From contig MKUZ01000018.1 in NCBI GenBank assembly GCA_001899065.1, positions 37,142-101,141 of the forward strand: a DNA stretch of 64,000 bases. The letters run 5' to 3'. The stretch's first letter is position 1, and each line of letters starts with the position of its first letter. The notes under the pieces are model-generated. The model searched no databases and had not been told where the DNA came from. It saw only the letters and a list, made by a program, of their open reading frames with translations. Origin of the DNA: Devosia sp. 66-22. GTDB taxonomy: Bacteria; Pseudomonadota; Alphaproteobacteria; Rhizobiales; Devosiaceae. The position numbers were made by a program, and so were the translations under genes. Positions 63,981 to 64,000 of the stretch are shown here, piece after piece.

Positions 63981-64000
63981 CTAGAGCGTCCAGAGGCGGG
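63981..64000 (-). CDS. ureD: Probable end of ureD (partial)
   Basis: Only five codons and a TAG are visible (RLWTL), seven bases upstream of ureA on the same strand. A ureD gene is expected at exactly this position in many alphaproteobacteria, and UreD proteins often end in a similar aromatic-basic tail. This is mostly a positional inference. Confidence 0.35.

Overview
The window is about 64 kb of GC-rich DNA (roughly two-thirds G+C by eye) from an alphaproteobacterium, most likely of the order Hyphomicrobiales (Devosia-like). Support for this comes from the many linked ABC uptake operons, a Weimberg-type xylonate pathway pair, a urease operon, the complete glgP-glgB-glgC-glgA-pgm-glgX glycogen operon and the style of the OmpA-family, SIMPL and small secreted proteins. 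The genus is an inference; no rRNA is present.

Layout. 0-7.4 kb: a GT39 membrane glycosyltransferase, an esterase, an ArsR-type regulator, a large Pro/Glu-rich OmpA-family protein, YjbQ, a TauE/SafE permease and a SIMPL protein. 7.5-10.6 kb: xylX and an alpha-ketoglutaric semialdehyde dehydrogenase (lower Weimberg pathway) with a hicAB toxin-antitoxin pair wedged between them. 10.6-11.7 kb: two small secreted proteins. 11.7-19.5 kb: a LacI regulator diverging from an uptake/catabolic operon (class III aminotransferase, amidohydrolase, polar-amino-acid-type ABC transporter, enolase-superfamily enzyme), with three copies of a candidate LacI operator in the divergent region. 19.5-32.0 kb: an IclR regulator diverging from a spermidine/putrescine-type ABC transporter and seven further tightly coupled genes (serine hydrolase, two amidohydrolases, DUF4432 protein, M14-like deacylase, threonine-dehydratase-like PLP enzyme, Gfo/Idh/MocA oxidoreductase). 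A 36-bp repeated element, probably the IclR operator, precedes both the first gene and the permeases.

32.0-37.16 kb: a 5.1-kb genomic island at the 3' end of a tRNA(CAU) gene, bounded by a 46-bp direct repeat. It holds the catalytic half of a tyrosine recombinase, a Stf0-like sulfotransferase, a GH24 lysozyme, an HNH nuclease and several tiny membrane proteins that include a duplicated cassette and a deletion-fusion scar. It looks like a decayed, repackaged phage-lysis module without structural genes.

37.2-46.3 kb: housekeeping and accessory genes (a sensor-protein pseudogene, a GlcG/HbpS-like protein, 3-methyladenine glycosylase, phosphomannomutase, LysE exporter, nucleoside hydrolase, AI-2E transporter, CPA2 antiporter). 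46.4-57.6 kb: the glycogen operon. 57.6-64 kb: a GNAT enzyme and the urease operon on the minus strand (ureA-ureB-two unknown genes-ureC-lysozyme inhibitor-ureE-ureF-membrane gene-ureG), cut at the ureD end.

Three single-base frameshifts (hicA, the 14.5-kb amidohydrolase, the 20.4-kb binding protein) lie within 13 kb; they are either real decay or indel errors in the assembly.
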